Source of the DNA: an uncultured Elusimicrobium sp.
GTDB lineage: Bacteria > Elusimicrobiota > Elusimicrobia > Elusimicrobiales > Elusimicrobiaceae
Length of the DNA stretch: 35,450 nt
Assembly (NCBI GenBank): GCA_902772695.1
Contig: CACYBL010000104.1
Span: 1-35,450, forward strand
Direction: 5' to 3'
A program made the translations under genes and the position numbers. Position 1 is the first letter of the stretch. Every line of letters starts with the position of its first letter. The notes beneath the pieces are model-generated. The model did no database searches. It was not told the DNA's origin and saw nothing but the letters and a program-made list of their open reading frames with translations. This document shows, one piece after another, positions 1 to 9,386 of this stretch.

Positions 1-2
1 AA

Positions 3-848
3 AACATCCGCACCATTAACCGCCGAGCACAAGACTTTATTAAGATTACTGAAAATTTGTTCAAAGTGAACGAATACAAAGACGGGAAATTAACAAATAG
101 TTTCTGGTTGAATCGCAGTGATGAAAATATCTTATCTCTTTTCCGTATCGGGCCCAAAGATGTGGTGTATAAAGATCCTACTTCATTATTAATTACGGCT
201 ATCCGATCTAAAGAAAATACGGTTCCTTTTTGCGCTCAGGGGAAATATAAAGGACCTGTTTCCCGCGTATTTACCTATGATTTTTTGCCTCAAGATCCCT
301 TGGAAAGCCAAGCCGTTAGCGTATCTTGTGTCGCTGACGGACAAAACATGGCTTCATATACGTTCATCTTCAGAGATAAAAATTCCATTGGTTTTTTCTT
401 AAGCGCAGAACAGAATGCTAGCCACCAACGGAACCCTTTTCAGATTTACCCGATAAATGTATTTTTATCTTTCCAGGACGGAACACTTAGAAGATTGCAA
501 ACTTCTGCCACTTTATTGGAACCTGGCACGGGACGTATGGTTCCCTATAGTCTACTTTGGAATCCATATGCAATGCCTTCTCATATTGTCCAGAGAAATA
601 GATATGCATCTCGAATTCTATCTTCCAAAAAGGATCTGTTGGCTTCCGACTTGGATAATTTACCTCTTGCTCCCCAAACACGCGCGCAACTTTACGCCGT
701 ACACGCACAGAACATCCGGGACGCCAAGAATTTTGAAAAAGCGTTTTATACCCCGTTATTCCAACACGCTAAAAAATTATCCAAGGCGCACGCCGCCAAG
801 GCCCAAATTAAAGCCAAAACACAAGAATCCCCCTCGCTAAAAAAATAA
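3..848 (+). CDS. Hypothetical protein, 5'-truncated by window edge
   Basis: The reading frame is open from the first bases of the window, so the gene starts upstream and only the last ~281 codons are seen. A TTG at 57 is the first start-like codon, but nothing suggests a ribosome binding site there, so I treat the gene as partial. The visible part is a soluble, mixed alpha/beta sequence with no obvious membrane segment. Its last ~60 residues are rich in Ala and Lys (repeated AKA/KAK), giving a basic, probably helical tail. I do not recognise the family. It is separated by 130 bases from tpiA, which probably has its own promoter. Coding status is likely from the long open frame and consistent composition; function is unknown. 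Confidence 0.75.
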   Translation, partial: NIRTINRRAQDFIKITENLFKVNEYKDGKLTNSFWLNRSDENILSLFRIGPKDVVYKDPTSLLITAIRSKENTVPFCAQGKYKGPVSRVFTYDFLPQDPLESQAVSVSCVADGQNMASYTFIFRDKNSIGFFLSAEQNASHQRNPFQIYPINVFLSFQDGTLRRLQTSATLLEPGTGRMVPYSLLWNPYAMPSHIVQRNRYASRILSSKKDLLASDLDNLPLAPQTRAQLYAVHAQNIRDAKNFEKAFYTPLFQHAKKLSKAHAAKAQIKAKTQESPSLKK

Positions 849-922
849 ATCTTATCCAATCTATAACATAAAAAATAGACTTTCCATTTTGCTCGCTTTA
901 TGATAGGATATAGTAGAGGAAC

Positions 923-941
923 TCTCCCCTATAAAGGGAGA
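923..941 (+). terminator. Weak hairpin between first gene and tpiA
   Basis: TCTCCC (923-928) pairs with GGGAGA (936-941) around a 7-base loop, followed by a T-rich but interrupted tract. It could be a weak terminator for the upstream gene or a leader hairpin of tpiA. The stem is only 6 bp and the T tract is poor, so this is a tentative call. Confidence 0.3.
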
Positions 942-978
942 TTATCGTTGTTTTACATTGTTTGAACAGAGGAAATAT

Positions 979-1734
979 ATGACTAAAAGAACACCTATCA
1001 TTGCTGGAAATTGGAAAATGCACAATACAATTGCTGAGGCTGCCGCCCTCGTTTCTGCGCTAGCTAAAGCTGAAAATAAAAATAATGCCGAGATTATTGT
1101 TGCCCCTTCTTACACTTCTTTACATATCGTTACACGTTTAACTAAAGATACTCCCATTCAAGTGGCCGCCCAAGATATTCATTGGGAAGATAAAGGCGCT
1201 TTTACCAGTGCCATTTCTCCGGTTCAAGCGAAAGATGCCGGGGCTACTCTTACACTTATCGGGCATAGTGAACGCAGAAGTGTCTTTGGCGATACTGACG
1301 AAATTTTAAATAAAAAAGTAGCTGCCGCCCTGCGCCATGGGCTGAAAGTAATCTTTTGCGTGGGAGAAACCTTGGCAGAACGCGAAGCAAATAAAACCAT
1401 GCAAGTGATTGAAGGACAACTCAAAAACGGGTTGACCGGATTTACACAAGAACAGTTAAAGGGCATTATTATTGCCTACGAACCTGTTTGGGCAATTGGC
1501 ACCGGCAAAACAGCCACTCCGGAGCAAGCTCAAGAAGTGCATAGTTCCATTCGCGCTTATTTGGCAAAAACTTATTCTGCTGATTTTGCCCAAACCACCC
1601 GCATCCTGTACGGCGGAAGCGTAAAGGATTCTAACGTAGATGAAATTATGGCTCAGCCGGATGTGGATGGAGCGCTCGTCGGTGGGCAATCACTCATTGC
1701 AGAGAAGTTTGCCAGAATTATTAATTTTAATTAA
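979..1734 (+). CDS. tpiA: Triosephosphate isomerase
   Basis: This 251-residue enzyme interconverts dihydroxyacetone phosphate and glyceraldehyde 3-phosphate in cytoplasmic glycolysis and gluconeogenesis. All TIM active-site landmarks are present: the substrate-binding Lys13 in GNWKM, the electrophile His96 in IGHSERR, and the catalytic base Glu168 in [11 protein letters not shown], whose WAIGTGKTA is the mobile loop 6. The phosphate-binding YGGSVK and GALVGG motifs lie near the C terminus. Length is normal. I start at ATG 979, not at the in-frame TTG 958, because AGAGGAAA sits a few bases before 979 and the N terminus then matches the family. deoC follows after 13 bases, so the two are probably co-transcribed, linking triose phosphate and deoxyribose phosphate metabolism. 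Confidence 0.98.
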   Translation: MTKRTPIIAGNWKMHNTIAEAAALVSALAKAENKNNAEIIVAPSYTSLHIVTRLTKDTPIQVAAQDIHWEDKGAFTSAISPVQAKDAGATLTLIGHSERRSVFGDTDEILNKKVAAALRHGLKVIFCVGETLAEREANKTMQVIEGQLKNGLTGFTQEQLKGIIIAYEPVWAIGTGKTATPEQAQEVHSSIRAYLAKTYSADFAQTTRILYGGSVKDSNVDEIMAQPDVDGALVGGQSLIAEKFARIINFN

Positions 1735-1747
1735 CGATAGAATAATT

Positions 1748-2392
1748 ATGGATTTAGCCAAACTGATTGACCATACACTGTTAAAATCTGCTGCTACCCG
1801 GCAAGATGTGTGCCGTTTGTGCCAAGAGGCCAAACAGTACGGGTTTTGCAGCGTGTGCGTAAACCCGTTTTGGGTATCTTATGCTAAACAGCTATTAGGG
1901 GGCACTCCGATAAAAGTATGCACCGTTATCGGATTTCCATTGGGAGCCAATACAAGTGAAGTAAAAGCATACGAAACGACCCAAGCCGTTCAAAACGGAG
2001 CGGACGAAATTGATATGGTCATCAACATCGGTGCGTTGCGTGGGCAGGAATATGACATCGTCTTGGATGATATTCGCGCCGTACGTCAAGCATGTCCCGG
2101 CAAAATATTAAAAGTCATTATTGAAACCTCCCAGCTGACTGATGAAGAAAAAATAAAGGCTTGTCAGTTAGCTAGCCAAGCGCAAGCAGATTTTGTAAAA
2201 ACATCCACCGGATTTGTAGGAGGGGGAGCGACCACAGCGGATGTGGCTTTAATGCGCAAATCGATTACACCCCGCATGCAAGTTAAAGCCTCCGGTGGTA
2301 TACGCACCCGAAAAGATGCGGATGCTATGGCGGCTGCAGGAGCCTCACGAATTGGTGCTAGCAGCAGTATTGCAATTGTAGAGGGAAAATGA
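1748..2392 (+). CDS. deoC: Deoxyribose-phosphate aldolase
   Basis: This 214-residue class I aldolase cleaves 2-deoxyribose 5-phosphate to glyceraldehyde 3-phosphate and acetaldehyde, feeding deoxynucleoside carbon into glycolysis; tpiA immediately upstream handles the same triose. The Schiff-base lysine is Lys151 in VKTSTGF, the second active-site lysine is Lys180 in QVKASGGIR, and the partner acid is in [10 protein letters not shown] (Asp89). Length is typical of the short bacterial form. The start at ATG 1748 gives the expected N terminus [10 protein letters not shown]; earlier in-frame starts lie inside tpiA. No clear Shine-Dalgarno precedes it. The stop overlaps the next start as ATGA (2389-2392), so translation is probably coupled to the DnaA-like gene. 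Confidence 0.97.
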   Translation: MDLAKLIDHTLLKSAATRQDVCRLCQEAKQYGFCSVCVNPFWVSYAKQLLGGTPIKVCTVIGFPLGANTSEVKAYETTQAVQNGADEIDMVINIGALRGQEYDIVLDDIRAVRQACPGKILKVIIETSQLTDEEKIKACQLASQAQADFVKTSTGFVGGGATTADVALMRKSITPRMQVKASGGIRTRKDADAMAAAGASRIGASSSIAIVEGK

Positions 2393-5124
2393 TTCAGAAT
2401 TGGGATATCATTTCACATCTCAAATCTCCGGATGAAAACCGTTCTTTCACCCTTGTGATTGACGGAACGGAGCAGGATGCCCGTTTGATTTCTAAAAAAT
2501 TAGCCGGTTACGTGCAAACGCCCGAACCTGCAGAGCCGCCTTTTACCTATTCGTTTGTCCTGCCACCTAATTTGGATGAGGACACGCTGGCCAAAATTCG
2601 TACAGCTGTTAGAGAAGGGGTGGAACAAGCCAATAAAATAAATCAATTTGTACCAGGGGGCACATTGGGGAATCCGTTATTTGGGGATCATTCGTCTTCT
2701 GACGAAAAAGGTCCTTCCGTAACGTTACCCCCGGAAGACAGTTTCTTCAAAAGTGCCGCTGAATCGGCGCAACCTTCCCGGGAATCAAAAAAGCCCGGAA
2801 AACAAGGAACCCCCCCGCAGGAAATTACCGTCAGCGATAAAGATATGCTGATTAAAGATATGGAAGCCACTTTGTTAGGGAAGATGCCGTTGGAAGACAT
2901 CTTTTCTGCCGAAACAAAGTACGGTGTTGTGATGGACATTGACAACCAACAACTTGTTAAAAAACGTCCGGCACAACCAGCGGCTCACACGGATGTACAA
3001 CGTCACGCCGCAGACGCTTTTGATATCTTTGAACAACAAGAAAAGGACTCGAGTAACGTGATGGATTTAGAAGATTTACATCAAACACCCGGGGATGAAT
3101 CCCGGAAACACCACTCCGGCAATGAAGAAAACAAATTGCCTGATAATTTATCGGTACATTCTTTTAAAACAGATTCGGAAGCAGGTCCCTCCGAAGCAAA
3201 CCAATCGGAGACTTTGAACAACTGTGCGTTACCGGAAGAAATGGTGTTAGGGGATACTGTTCCCCCTATGCAAGTACGCAATCACTTGCAAAACAAAAAG
3301 GACGGCTTACCGGATATTGCCATTCGGAACGATGATGCAGACATCTTGGAAAAAACATTTAACCTAGAAACAACTCTCAGCCCGGAAGTTATGCGTACCC
3401 AATATGAAAAATCTTTCCGTACGGGGGAATCCTTAACCGAAGTAGCGCAAACTCCCCAGGCCACTCTTCACAACACTCAAAGTTCGTCGGAATTGCATCC
3501 GGCACAGACCATGTTGCACTTACGGCGAAAGGATGCAAAAAAGCAAACGCCACCGCCTTCGCAAATAGAAGAGCCTGCCGAGGGAAAAACTATTTTGCGA
3601 TTACGGAAAAGAGCAAAGGCCGCCAATTCGGCTCCACAAAAGCCGCAAGTTCAGACACCGGCTCCTGCTGAACAACACCCATCGCGCGTTGCCCCTCAAA
3701 CTGTACCAGTCCAACAACCGCAAATACAACCTGCTGTTGAACAGACACCTATAGAAGAACAACCGCCGACTGTTCCACCTACTCAACCGGTTACGCCACC
3801 TCCATCGGCTCAATTCGAGAATCCTAAACAGGATCCTACTCCTGCCACGGAAACTCCCAATCCGGTTCTTGAAAAAACAAAAACCATCGACCATTCTATT
3901 GAATTGCCGCTTTCGGAACTAAAAAAACACAATTGGCCGTTGGAAGTGCCGCTATTGCCTACTTACACATTGGAAAATTTGGTGCTTTCCGTAAACCGGT
4001 TTGCCCATGCCACGGCTATTTCGGTCATTGATAATCCGGGCAAAATGTATAATCCGCTGGTATTTCACGGAACCACCGGTACCGGAAAAACCCATTTCTT
4101 AAATGCTATGGCATATGGGTTTTCAAAAAAATATGGCCAAGAGAATATTTTCATGACCAACGGCGTGCGTTTATCCCGTGGGATACAACGGTATGTCTTG
4201 GAAGGGAATATTGAAAAATTTGAAAAATTCATGGATAGCGTGAAAGTATTGCTCATTGACGACATCCATTTGTTAGCTATCAATGAACAAAATCGTGCGC
4301 ACGTTTCCAAATTGCTCAATAAGTTCTTAAAAGAACAAAAACAAATTGTAATCACTTCAAAATATCCGCCGGAAAGCCTGGAAAAATTGGAAGAGCTGAT
4401 TCAATTTAGGTTGGATTCCGGATGGATTTCCGAACTGAAAACAACCACCGGAAACGCTCACCTCAAAATTGTCAAAACCATGCTCATTGGCAACGGGGTA
4501 GATCTGAGCGATACCCAAATTAACCAATTTTTCGGTCATCCGCATATGACTCTTAGTACAATCGTGCGTAGCATCCGCCGGTTAAAAGTATTGGAAAATT
4601 TAGTATTTCCTCAGTTGCCGGAGTCTCAACGTTCCCAAGCCGATATGCTTGAAAAACTATTGGCTACGACCGGAGAGGACCCCCGCAGCGAAATTTTGGA
4701 AAAAGATCCTTCTACTGTAACATCCATCAATACAATTGGTAACGGAGAATGGGGTCGGTTAGGTTTCTTCTACCCCAGCAACAGCTCCAAAGCCATGAAC
4801 TGGATGGTATACGCTATAGAACAGCGTGCCAAAGAACTGGGTATTAACGGTGGCTTTGAAATTGCGGTGCGTTCTTCCTATTCCACGGAAAATATTATTT
4901 CTTCGGCGTTTAAAATCGCTAATCTGTGCGACAATAAGAAATTACGCGGAGCGGTAATTCTGGGGCCGGCCTTAACGGTATGCGAGCCTTCTATTCGAGA
5001 AAATTTCTACGACATTTTGACTCATATGTTGGAAAATATGCTTATCCGTTGCGGCATTATTAACACGGAAGCCTTACGGCTCCCCAGCACGTACGTCAAA
5101 GTTATTTCCGAATTGTTGAGGTAA
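2389..5124 (+). CDS. Large DnaA/Hda-like AAA+ ATPase with disordered linker
   Basis: The protein has 911 residues. Residues 1-90 form a small unassigned domain. Residues ~90-515 are low-complexity, acidic then Pro/Gln-rich (~417-490), and carry two basic repeats, TMLHLRRK (374-381) and TILRLRKR (401-408). Residues ~520-770 are a DnaA/Hda-type AAA+ module: the N-linker [14 protein letters not shown], Walker [10 protein letters not shown] (561-569), Walker [10 protein letters not shown] with Asp624-Asp625, and a lid helix with an Arg-rich VRSIRRL (sensor 2-like). DnaA domain IV, the DnaA-box-binding helix-turn-helix, is absent; instead residues ~788-911 form an unassigned alpha/beta domain. It therefore resembles Hda or another DnaA paralogue rather than the initiator. 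Its operon partners are metabolic (upstream) and lipoproteins (downstream). The AAA+ assignment is secure; the biological role is unknown. Confidence 0.85.
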   Translation: MIQNWDIISHLKSPDENRSFTLVIDGTEQDARLISKKLAGYVQTPEPAEPPFTYSFVLPPNLDEDTLAKIRTAVREGVEQANKINQFVPGGTLGNPLFGDHSSSDEKGPSVTLPPEDSFFKSAAESAQPSRESKKPGKQGTPPQEITVSDKDMLIKDMEATLLGKMPLEDIFSAETKYGVVMDIDNQQLVKKRPAQPAAHTDVQRHAADAFDIFEQQEKDSSNVMDLEDLHQTPGDESRKHHSGNEENKLPDNLSVHSFKTDSEAGPSEANQSETLNNCALPEEMVLGDTVPPMQVRNHLQNKKDGLPDIAIRNDDADILEKTFNLETTLSPEVMRTQYEKSFRTGESLTEVAQTPQATLHNTQSSSELHPAQTMLHLRRKDAKKQTPPPSQIEEPAEGKTILRLRKRAKAANSAPQKPQVQTPAPAEQHPSRVAPQTVPVQQPQIQPAVEQTPIEEQPPTVPPTQPVTPPPSAQFENPKQDPTPATETPNPVLEKTKTIDHSIELPLSELKKHNWPLEVPLLPTYTLENLVLSVNRFAHATAISVIDNPGKMYNPLVFHGTTGTGKTHFLNAMAYGFSKKYGQENIFMTNGVRLSRGIQRYVLEGNIEKFEKFMDSVKVLLIDDIHLLAINEQNRAHVSKLLNKFLKEQKQIVITSKYPPESLEKLEELIQFRLDSGWISELKTTTGNAHLKIVKTMLIGNGVDLSDTQINQFFGHPHMTLSTIVRSIRRLKVLENLVFPQLPESQRSQADMLEKLLATTGEDPRSEILEKDPSTVTSINTIGNGEWGRLGFFYPSNSSKAMNWMVYAIEQRAKELGINGGFEIAVRSSYSTENIISSAFKIANLCDNKKLRGAVILGPALTVCEPSIRENFYDILTHMLENMLIRCGIINTEALRLPSTYVKVISELLR

Positions 5125-5131
5125 TTCTTCT

Positions 5132-5581
5132 ATGAAGAAATGGACAATCGCTGTCGTTGTGTTTTGTTGTTTATGGGGGTGTACCCACTCCTTGAAATCT
5201 GCCGTCAAAAACGGGGCCCTTGCGCCGGCATTTAACGATACGTTGTTAACAAGTGATTACTTGTGGGTACGCGGGTTTGGTGCAGCCAATCCCACTCATC
5301 AGAGTGACTCTCAGCGTCGTATTATGAGCCGGGAAGCAGCTATTGCCCATGCTTACCAACGCGCTACAGAAGTATTGTACGGAACCGAATTGGAAAGCCA
5401 TGTTCAAGTAGTGGATGCGTTGTCCGTAGGAAGTACTATAGATTCTTCCGCAACGGGCATTATCAAACAGATGGAACTTATTTCTACGGAATATCTGGAG
5501 GACGGCGGATGTTCCGTTGTTATGCGCCTATCACGCAAGCAATTGCAACAAGCCGGAATTGATCCGGAGGGTAAAAAATGA
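5132..5581 (+). CDS. Small LPP20-like lipoprotein
   Basis: This 149-residue protein begins with a lipoprotein signal peptide ending in LWGC (Cys17 the likely lipidated residue; Cys12 and Cys13 lie in the hydrophobic stretch). The mature part resembles LPP20/FlgT-like envelope lipoproteins: a segment LWVRGFGAANP, then REAAIAHAYQRATEVLYG, then a region of alternating strands ending in a Gly-Gly turn and VVMRLSRKQL. This match is by pattern and is not strong. GAGGT overlapping the upstream stop gives a Shine-Dalgarno 9 bases before ATG 5132. Its stop overlaps the next start (ATGA, 5578). It lies between the AAA+ gene and a second lipoprotein of related architecture, suggesting the three act together at the envelope; that is inference. 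Confidence 0.7.
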   Translation: MKKWTIAVVVFCCLWGCTHSLKSAVKNGALAPAFNDTLLTSDYLWVRGFGAANPTHQSDSQRRIMSREAAIAHAYQRATEVLYGTELESHVQVVDALSVGSTIDSSATGIIKQMELISTEYLEDGGCSVVMRLSRKQLQQAGIDPEGKK

Positions 5582-6693
5582 AAAAAATTTTAATTTCATG
5601 TATTTGTTTAATAGCATTATTTTCGTTGACGGCCTGCCGTTCTTTGCGTATCGGCCCTAAAGGGGAAGGCGAATACGTAACGGCAGAATCATTAGTACCG
5701 TATGATGAAAACAATTTGCGTCAGATGAAAAAAGAAGGCATTTTGGCTGCTCAAAAAGCAGCGGTAGAAAAAGTGGCCGGTGTATTTGTTTCTTCCGCCA
5801 CAACGGTAGACCAGGCCAAACTTGTGGAAGATAAAATTGTATCTAAATCGGCCGGATTTATCCGCCATAGCCACGTTCAAAAATCATATCGGAAAGGTGA
5901 CGAATTCTATACTAAAATCAAGGCCATGGTATTAGTAAAAGATATCGGAGAGATTATCAAACAGTCCGAGGCGGATTCTTTTGCCAAAAAGACCACCATT
6001 TTAGTTGCTTCGCGTGAAACTGTCGGCGACGAAATTTCTTTACGTCAGGATTGCAAACAGGCAATTTACCACGCACTAAAAAATCAACCCTTTGCTTTGG
6101 TAAATGGAGACAACTTAAGCCAAAACAATATTGAAAACCCCAATCCATCCATAGACAAAGCCCGCAGCGAAGGCGCCCGTTTTATTATTGTAGCGGATGC
6201 GACTACCAATCCTCTCGAAGCTTTAACAACGACAACGCTCTCCCCCTTTAAAACTTATCGGGCCCGAGCCAATATACAGGTTTATTCTACCAACAATTAT
6301 GCCGCTATAGCCGAAGGAGCCCAACAACAAAGCGGTCTGGATCCTTTGCCTGAAATAGCAGCTCAAAAATCCATTTCTGCCGCATGTGAAGCGGCTGCCA
6401 AACAATTGGCCGAACCTATCAACGCGGCCATCAATTCCGCCAAAGTCTTTCAATTAACTGTTAAAGATGTTAATACAATTGAACGATTAAAACAAATTCA
6501 GGATATTTTCAAAGATTTGCGCGAAATTGAAGACTTCAACCTGGTACGATATGCTAATTCCAGCGCGCAATTTGAAATTTCGGCCAATGTCTCAACAGCA
6601 GAAGAATTGGCGGCCAAAATTATCCGTAAATACAATGTCAACTTTACGGTGGTGTCTATTACGCCTTCAGCTATTATTCTCAGTTTTAATTAA
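5578..6693 (+). CDS. FlgT-N-like lipoprotein
   Basis: This 371-residue protein has a clean lipoprotein signal (LTAC, Cys20). Residues ~45-130 have the pattern of the FlgT N-terminal domain: a helix with repeated small residues (GILAAQKAAVEKVAGVFV), then VDQAKLVEDKIVSKSAGFI, then a strand pair ending in YTKIKAMVLV. The middle (~140-290) resembles a periplasmic receptor-like domain (TTILVASRE, ARFIIVADATT). The last ~80 residues look like a FlgT/LPP20-type or secretin-associated small domain. No flagellar gene is in this window, so it is not annotated as FlgT. It is translationally coupled to the preceding lipoprotein. Family assignment is moderate and the function unknown. Confidence 0.7.
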   Translation: MKKILISCICLIALFSLTACRSLRIGPKGEGEYVTAESLVPYDENNLRQMKKEGILAAQKAAVEKVAGVFVSSATTVDQAKLVEDKIVSKSAGFIRHSHVQKSYRKGDEFYTKIKAMVLVKDIGEIIKQSEADSFAKKTTILVASRETVGDEISLRQDCKQAIYHALKNQPFALVNGDNLSQNNIENPNPSIDKARSEGARFIIVADATTNPLEALTTTTLSPFKTYRARANIQVYSTNNYAAIAEGAQQQSGLDPLPEIAAQKSISAACEAAAKQLAEPINAAINSAKVFQLTVKDVNTIERLKQIQDIFKDLREIEDFNLVRYANSSAQFEISANVSTAEELAAKIIRKYNVNFTVVSITPSAIILSFN

Positions 6694-6696
6694 ATT

Positions 6697-8235
6697 ATGC
6701 TAGCTAATATTTGCACCGGTGCGATTAAAGGGATAGAGGGATTTGCTGTATCCGTAGAAGTGGATATCGCTCCGGGTATGCCGACATTGGCTGTAGTAGG
6801 CTTACCGGATGTTGAAGTGAGAGAAAGCAAAGAGCGCGTAGTAGCTGCAATACGAAACAGCGGCTTTGACTTCCCCTTAAAACGAATTACCGTCAATTTG
6901 AGCCCGGCTGAACTGCGCAAAAGCGGTACCCATTTTGATCTGCCGATTGCACTGGGAATATTGGCCGCCAGCGGTCAACTTTCCGCTAACGCGGTGGAAA
7001 AACTTTCTCAATTTCTCTTTTTGGGTGAACTCGCATTGGATGGATCTCTGCGACCTTGTGCCGGAGTCTTGCCCATGCTCATTTCCTGTCAACAATTCGC
7101 CAAAACGGCCGTTATTCCTCCGCAAAACGTATTGGAAGGGCAGGTATCTTCCACTCCTTTTATTACCCCACACACCCTCAAAGAATTGGTAGATTATTTG
7201 GAAGAGCGGATAAATCAGAACCAAGTAAAAATTAACTATATTCCAACAGAGGAAACCGAACAGGAAGCGGAATTAGATTTTTGCGAAGTTAAGGGGCAGG
7301 CCTTGGCTAAACGGGCCTTGGAAATTGCCGCAGCCGGGGGACATAATGTACTCATGATTGGACTACCCGGTACCGGCAAAAGCATGCTGGCCAAACGGTT
7401 TCCCGGTATTCTCCCGCCGCTTACGCAAGAAGAAGCATTGGAAATTACCAAAATTTATTCTATTTGTAATTTAATGGGGAAAAGTAAACTTCTTACACGC
7501 CGACCGTTCCGGGATCCTCACCATACTATCTCTGATGTTGCTTTAATCGGAGGAGGATCCAACCCGCGCCCGGGGGAAGTATCCTTGGCACATAACGGAG
7601 TGCTTTTTTTAGATGAATTCGCCGAATTTTCCCGCTCTTCGCTGGAGGTATTGCGTGAACCCTTAGAAAACGGAAAAGTAACTATTTCACGGGCAAAAGA
7701 AACCGTTTCATACCCGGCCCGGTTTACGTTAGTTGCCGCCATGAACCCTTGTCCGTGCGGCAATTTGGGAAATCCCCTAAAACCGTGCACCTGCACTCCC
7801 ATGCAAATCAACCGTTATAAATCACGTATATCGGGACCTTTATTGGACCGCATCGATCTAACGGTTAATCTAAATCCCGTCAAATATACTGATTGGAATA
7901 AACAAAGCGAAGGCGAAACCTCGGCACAGATCCGGGAACGTGTACTCCAAGCGCGCGAAATTCAACGCCGCCGGTTTGCCGGCACATCTACTACAGCCAA
8001 TGCTTTTATGTCCGCCAAAGAACTCAAAGAATTTTGTCCTCTTCCAACAGGCGCTGATACTATCTTAGAAGCGGCCATGCGCAAATTCGGTTTGAGTGCA
8101 CGCAGTTTAGATAAAATTTTGAAAACAGCCCGTACGATTGCGGATTTAGAAAGATCGGAACAAATTCAAACTAAGCATTTAGTGGAAGTGATGCAGTATC
8201 GTCCGCTAGATCGCAAGGGAGTAGCCGACTTATGA
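6697..8235 (+). CDS. comM: ComM/YifB-family Mg-chelatase-like AAA+ protein
   Basis: This 512-residue cytoplasmic protein has the family layout: an N-terminal ChlI-type domain (1-~160, with VDIAPGMPTLAVVGLPD), an AAA+ core with Walker A GLPGTGKS (222-229), Walker B VLFLDEFAEF, the conserved AAMNPCPCG segment and an Arg-finger region, and a C-terminal Mg-chelatase-type helical domain (~410-505, with GLSARSLDKILKTARTIADL). In Vibrio and Acinetobacter, ComM is a hexameric helicase promoting branch migration during natural transformation. It overlaps dprA as ATGA (8232), and this comM-dprA pairing fits a competence role. There is no clear Shine-Dalgarno before ATG 6697, three bases after the upstream stop. 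Confidence 0.95.
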   Translation: MLANICTGAIKGIEGFAVSVEVDIAPGMPTLAVVGLPDVEVRESKERVVAAIRNSGFDFPLKRITVNLSPAELRKSGTHFDLPIALGILAASGQLSANAVEKLSQFLFLGELALDGSLRPCAGVLPMLISCQQFAKTAVIPPQNVLEGQVSSTPFITPHTLKELVDYLEERINQNQVKINYIPTEETEQEAELDFCEVKGQALAKRALEIAAAGGHNVLMIGLPGTGKSMLAKRFPGILPPLTQEEALEITKIYSICNLMGKSKLLTRRPFRDPHHTISDVALIGGGSNPRPGEVSLAHNGVLFLDEFAEFSRSSLEVLREPLENGKVTISRAKETVSYPARFTLVAAMNPCPCGNLGNPLKPCTCTPMQINRYKSRISGPLLDRIDLTVNLNPVKYTDWNKQSEGETSAQIRERVLQAREIQRRRFAGTSTTANAFMSAKELKEFCPLPTGADTILEAAMRKFGLSARSLDKILKTARTIADLERSEQIQTKHLVEVMQYRPLDRKGVADL

Positions 8236-9368
8236 ATTCTGCCATTTCAGCCGAAGAACGATTGGCCCGTATCCGGTTAAATGCTTTCTTATATTTTCGT
8301 GCCGATTGGTTGGAACGATTGATTGAAATCTTCGGTTCGGCACAGGATATTTTACGGCAAAACGCTGAAACTTTATCGCAAGAAGCCAACCTTAATCCGG
8401 ATACCGCTGCTAAACTGTTAGAAGCCGCCTTTTCTATCAATCCGCAAGAAGAATGGGATAAAACCACCAAACTAAACGGACATATTTATATACCGGAAGA
8501 TGAGGAATATCCCCAATCACTGCGAAATTGTAAAGAAGCCCCATTAGCTCTTTATGTATTGGGAAAGCTCCCCCCGGATGAACACGCTTGTGTGGCAGTG
8601 GTCGGCACACGTAAAATCACACCATATGGCAGACGTGTGACACGCAAATTGGGAGAAGAATTAGCCCAGTGTGGGGTAACCATTATCAGCGGGTTGGCTC
8701 GCGGGATAGATAGCGAATCTCACGCAGCGGCCGTTCGCCTTAAAAAACCGACCGTAGCTGTTATTGGCACCGGAATCGGGCGTTGCTATCCTGCAGAAAA
8801 CCGCGCCTTGGAAAAAGCACTATTGGAATATGGAGGAGCTGTCGTGTCCGAATTGCCGTTTAACAGTCCGCCAAATGCATTTCATTTCCCACGCCGCAAC
8901 CGTATTATTGCAGCACTTTCCCAACCGATAGTCGTCGTAGAAGGAGAAATCAAATCCGGTGCATTGATTACCGCCAAACTCGCTTTAGAGATGGGTAAAG
9001 ATGTATTAGCGGTCCCCGGGCCGATAGATAGTCCGCAGTCCGGAGGGCCCAATTCGCTTATCCGGCAAGGGGCAGGGGTTGTAACTTCCGTCGCAGATAT
9101 ACTAGACTATATACCACAGGTGTCTCGTTTTGGGCTGGACAGTCGTTTTTTTGAGCACACAGACACAGCACCGGACAAACCGCAGGAAGATCTCCCTGCA
9201 AAACAACAACAGGTAATGCAAATAATTGGTACCGGTTCCTGTAGTTTAGACCAAGTGGCCGAAGCCCTCGGAACGGATGTTCCCGAAACAGCAACTTTGT
9301 TATTTGAATTGGAAGTGAAAGGCTTTCTATCCTGTGAAAACGGACTGTATAGTAAAAATAAATTTTAA
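8232..9368 (+). CDS. dprA: DNA processing protein DprA
   Basis: The product, 378 residues, is a DprA/Smf protein, which receives incoming single-stranded DNA during transformation and loads RecA. Residues 1-~75 form the SAM-like N-terminal region, followed by a Rossmann-like core with GTRKITPYGRR, SGLARGIDSESHAAA, GTGIGRCYPAEN, FPRRNRIIAALS and GALITAKLALEMGKDV. The C-terminal ~60 residues match the winged-helix DML1-like domain (LDQVAEALG... ATLLFELEVKG). All characteristic motifs are intact. Its start is embedded in the comM stop codon, with AAGGGAG upstream as the ribosome binding site. It is followed after 18 bases by topA, an arrangement common in bacteria. Confidence 0.97.
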   Translation: MNSAISAEERLARIRLNAFLYFRADWLERLIEIFGSAQDILRQNAETLSQEANLNPDTAAKLLEAAFSINPQEEWDKTTKLNGHIYIPEDEEYPQSLRNCKEAPLALYVLGKLPPDEHACVAVVGTRKITPYGRRVTRKLGEELAQCGVTIISGLARGIDSESHAAAVRLKKPTVAVIGTGIGRCYPAENRALEKALLEYGGAVVSELPFNSPPNAFHFPRRNRIIAALSQPIVVVEGEIKSGALITAKLALEMGKDVLAVPGPIDSPQSGGPNSLIRQGAGVVTSVADILDYIPQVSRFGLDSRFFEHTDTAPDKPQEDLPAKQQQVMQIIGTGSCSLDQVAEALGTDVPETATLLFELEVKGFLSCENGLYSKNKF

Positions 9369-9386
9369 TTTATAGGGAGTAAGGAT

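Noticed and set aside
958-978. TTG 958 as tpiA start
   Set aside because: AGAGGAAA is correctly placed for ATG 979 and the family N terminus begins there.
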